Position numbers and translations under genes: made by a program. A stretch of DNA of 8,521 bases from JAWLFI01 sp041685645 (GTDB lineage Bacteria > Bacteroidota > Bacteroidia > Chitinophagales > Saprospiraceae). Below are positions 7,268 to 8,521 of this stretch, piece by piece. Each line of letters starts with the position of its first letter. Position 1 is the stretch's first letter. The notes under the pieces are model-generated. The model did no database searches and was not told the DNA's origin. It saw only the letters and a list, made by a program, of their open reading frames with translations. Location of the stretch: NCBI GenBank assembly GCA_041685645.1, contig JAWLFI010000117.1, forward strand, positions 1-8,521. The letters are read 5' to 3'.

Positions 7268-8281
7268 TTAAAATATTGGGCATGTTTTGAATGTATTCAT
7301 AGGCTTAACCTCGGTGATCAAAAACTGCAAATGAATTTCCGGTCCGCCCACTCTGCTCGTCGCTATATTGAATTCAGAAAGTGTTATGTCATAGCTAAAG
7401 GTGACGTATAAACGAGTAAATTGAAAGCCTATTTTAGGAGCAATCGCATCAAACTCCTCAGCACCCAATCGTGCCAATGCCCCAATGTCCAATGCAAATT
7501 CTTTCCCTCGATTCTGATTCAAATGCATCCGTAAAATTCCTCCCGGAACATATTGGGAGGCACCCGCCTGAAATTGAGCCAATCCCATCAACATGATGTC
7601 CAGTGAGCGAGAAATTTGAAAGCTCGACTGAATGTGGAAACTATAGCGCTCTGACAAATCAAAGCCATTATCGTAAAAGGTAGCATCAGTGGAGAATAAG
7701 TTCATCATGGCCGCTCCGGCATCGATCTTCGTTCTCTCACTCTTTTGCCAGCGATAATTCAGGCCCAAAGAACCATTCATCAATAAAAAATTATTCTGTG
7801 GAAAAGTTTCTCCACTGCTGAGCATCGGATTAAACATAACCCCATCAAACTGATTGTCCCACTGCAAATCTTCATCACTAAATTGACGGTACGCCCCGCC
7901 GATTTGCAGTCCACCGGTCAATAAATTGTTTTCGTTCAATAAATAAGTATAAGATCCGCTGAGAGCCAATTGAGCAAGTGTTAATCGGCTGTCCCCTGCC
8001 TGATCGTAGTTGAACAAGCCCCCGGCACTAAAAAAACTTTTCTTATTCCCCTTGCGGTAAAACTTTTGATCATAGGCCCCGGAAAACGTTAAATAATTTA
8101 CCGGTACGGAATACCACTGATGTCGATAACTCGCCGCCAACCGTTTATCGCCGTTGAAAATCCCCGTCATTGCAGGATTGAAATTCAAATTAGACTGATA
8201 AAATTGAGTGTAGTGAATATCCTGCGCCTGCAAAAAGGTGCACACACTCAGTGTTATGATGACGACTAAAATTTGACGCAT
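7268..8281 (-). CDS. PorP/SprF family type IX secretion system outer-membrane protein
   Basis: A 337-residue protein, a usual length for the family. The ATG at 8281 gives a clean signal peptide (MRQILVVIITLSVCTFLQA, cleaved before QDIHYTQF). A TTG nine bases upstream is in frame but unlikely. Diagnostic family signatures are DIHYTQFYQSNLNFNPAMTG at residues 21-40, YRHQWYSVP at 52-60, and alternating aromatic/polar strands throughout, as expected for an outer-membrane beta-barrel. The C-terminus ends in CPIF; many family members, as I recall, end in a similar Cys-Pro-x-Phe. Known members (SprF, PorP) support T9SS secretion or surface attachment of partner proteins, SprF specifically for the type B cargo SprB. 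Here it is the first gene of a tight cluster ending in type B cargo, so it is probably the dedicated partner of those proteins. Many genomes carry numerous paralogues, so this copy need not be the core gliding or secretion component. Confidence 0.93.
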   Translation of the reverse strand: MRQILVVIITLSVCTFLQAQDIHYTQFYQSNLNFNPAMTGIFNGDKRLAASYRHQWYSVPVNYLTFSGAYDQKFYRKGNKKSFFSAGGLFNYDQAGDSRLTLAQLALSGSYTYLLNENNLLTGGLQIGGAYRQFSDEDLQWDNQFDGVMFNPMLSSGETFPQNNFLLMNGSLGLNYRWQKSERTKIDAGAAMMNLFSTDATFYDNGFDLSERYSFHIQSSFQISRSLDIMLMGLAQFQAGASQYVPGGILRMHLNQNRGKEFALDIGALARLGAEEFDAIAPKIGFQFTRLYVTFSYDITLSEFNIATSRVGGPEIHLQFLITEVKPMNTFKTCPIF

Positions 8282-8311
8282 ATATCTCAATTTCTGTTTA
8301 TCTGCTTATTC

Positions 8312-8319
8312 CAAAAATA
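8312..8319 (-). promoter_or_regulatory. Possible -7 box of the operon promoter
   Basis: The minus strand reads TATTTTTG, an exact fit to the Bacteroidota -7 consensus TAnnTTTG. It would start transcription near 8305 and leave a leader of about 25 bases before the ATG at 8281. No TTTG lies at the usual 19-21 base distance upstream; the nearest TTG (8333-8331) is only 11 bases away and forms part of an inverted repeat. A weak or regulated promoter would fit that. The DNA is AT-rich, so confidence is limited. A second exact match, TACTTTTG at 8448-8441, also lacks a -33 box and would give a leader of roughly 150 bases. Confidence 0.35.
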
Positions 8320-8324
8320 GCATT

Positions 8325-8354
8325 TTTTATCAACATTACATACTATTGATAAAA
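8325..8354. promoter_or_regulatory. Perfect 9-bp inverted repeat, operator-like
   Basis: TTTTATCAA (8325-8333) and its exact reverse complement TTGATAAAA (8346-8354) are separated by 12 bases, so the half-sites repeat every 21 bp, or two helical turns. The palindrome lies directly upstream of the candidate -7 box and would cover the -33 region. This is the geometry of a binding site for a dimeric regulator. The regulator is not encoded in the window and the role is inferred from geometry alone. A weak AT-rich hairpin is the alternative. Confidence 0.4.
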
Positions 8355-8384
8355 TAAATTGGGGTTTCAGCTTACTTAATGTAC

Positions 8385-8416
8385 AAAATGCCTTATTTCA
8401 CATACACAGGCATTTT
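8385..8416. terminator. Inverted repeat, possible bidirectional terminator or leader hairpin
   Basis: AAAATGCCT (8385-8393) and AGGCATTTT (8408-8416) are exact reverse complements around a 14-base loop. A-rich sequence on one side and T-rich sequence on the other resemble an intrinsic terminator, with the longer T-rich tail (TTTTATTATTATT) on the plus strand. It would separate this operon from whatever lies right of the window. If transcription instead starts at the TACTTTTG box at 8448-8441, it would be a hairpin in the operon leader. The stem has only three G-C pairs, so termination strength is doubtful. Confidence 0.33.
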
Positions 8417-8521
8417 ATTATTATTCAGATGGGCTTTCTTCAAAAGTATTCATTCTCAGTAACTTACTTTATCGCTCCCCTATATTAAATAAAAACCTGC
8501 AAAAATCATACCACGCATTGA

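Larger units (their letters stand above)
8282..8521. other. Intergenic region upstream of the operon
   Basis: These 240 bases are distinctly more AT-rich than the genes and contain no convincing coding sequence. They hold the two inverted repeats and the two -7-like boxes. On the minus strand, one frame is open from the right edge to a TAA at 8471-8469 (16 codons in view) and another to a TAG at 8482-8480. Either could be the tail of an upstream gene, but too little is visible to decide. Confidence 0.6.

Noticed and set aside
7251..7283. Longer N-terminus of the OmpA/PorE-like protein starting at the ATG at 7283
   Set aside because: It overlaps the end of the PorP/SprF gene and adds 11 residues before an otherwise well-formed signal peptide.
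8282..8290. TTG start three codons upstream of the PorP/SprF ATG
   Set aside because: TTG starts are uncommon here and the ATG at 8281 already gives a typical signal peptide.
8429..8488. Short plus-strand frame (ATG at 8429, 19 codons) and a 10-codon minus-strand frame starting near 8452
   Set aside because: Both are too short, have no clear ribosome-binding context and no recognisable content; such frames are expected by chance in AT-rich intergenic DNA.
1..8521. CRISPR arrays, tRNA/rRNA genes, insertion sequences, phage or toxin-antitoxin genes
   Set aside because: No regularly spaced direct repeats, cloverleaf-like sequences, transposase motifs or terminal inverted repeats were seen; the window is filled by four secretion-related genes.

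Overview
The window holds a tight, single-direction gene cluster on the minus strand from a member of the Bacteroidota. The evidence is a PorP/SprF-family protein, an OmpA-like protein with a lipoprotein-PorE-type domain order, and secreted PKD-repeat proteins, one of which ends in a 'gliding motility-associated' (CHU_C, type B) C-terminal domain of the type IX secretion system (T9SS). The THIVGG-type N-terminal module on both large proteins is common in environmental gliding or marine Bacteroidota such as Saprospiraceae-like lineages. That narrower placement is an inference.

Layout in transcription order, from high to low coordinates. 8282-8521 is non-coding leader DNA with two perfect 9-bp inverted repeats and a Bacteroidota-like -7 box. 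7268-8281 encodes a PorP/SprF-like outer-membrane protein. 4821-7250 encodes a periplasmic TPR / beta-propeller / carboxypeptidase-regulatory-like / OmpA-like protein. 1394-4816 encodes a giant secreted PKD/Ig-like protein with a T9SS type B C-terminal signal. 1-1323 is the N-terminal part (441 codons) of a second, paralogous secreted protein that runs off the left edge. The first three genes are spaced by 17 and 4 bases and look like one operon. A 70-base gap with its own promoter-like sequence precedes the fourth.

How the genes probably work together (inference from family knowledge): the two large proteins are cargo carried across the outer membrane by the T9SS. The PorP/SprF-like protein is the outer-membrane partner that type B C-terminal domains need for export or anchoring, as SprF is for SprB in Flavobacterium. 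The OmpA/PorE-like protein links that partner to the periplasm. None of the core T9SS genes (sov/sprA, porK/L/M/N, porV, porU) lies in the window. This is a recognisable cargo/partner module rather than a wholly unknown system. The least described parts are the nine-cysteine N-terminal module shared by the cargo proteins, the altered peptidoglycan-binding motif of the OmpA-like domain, and the operator-like palindrome in front of the operon.
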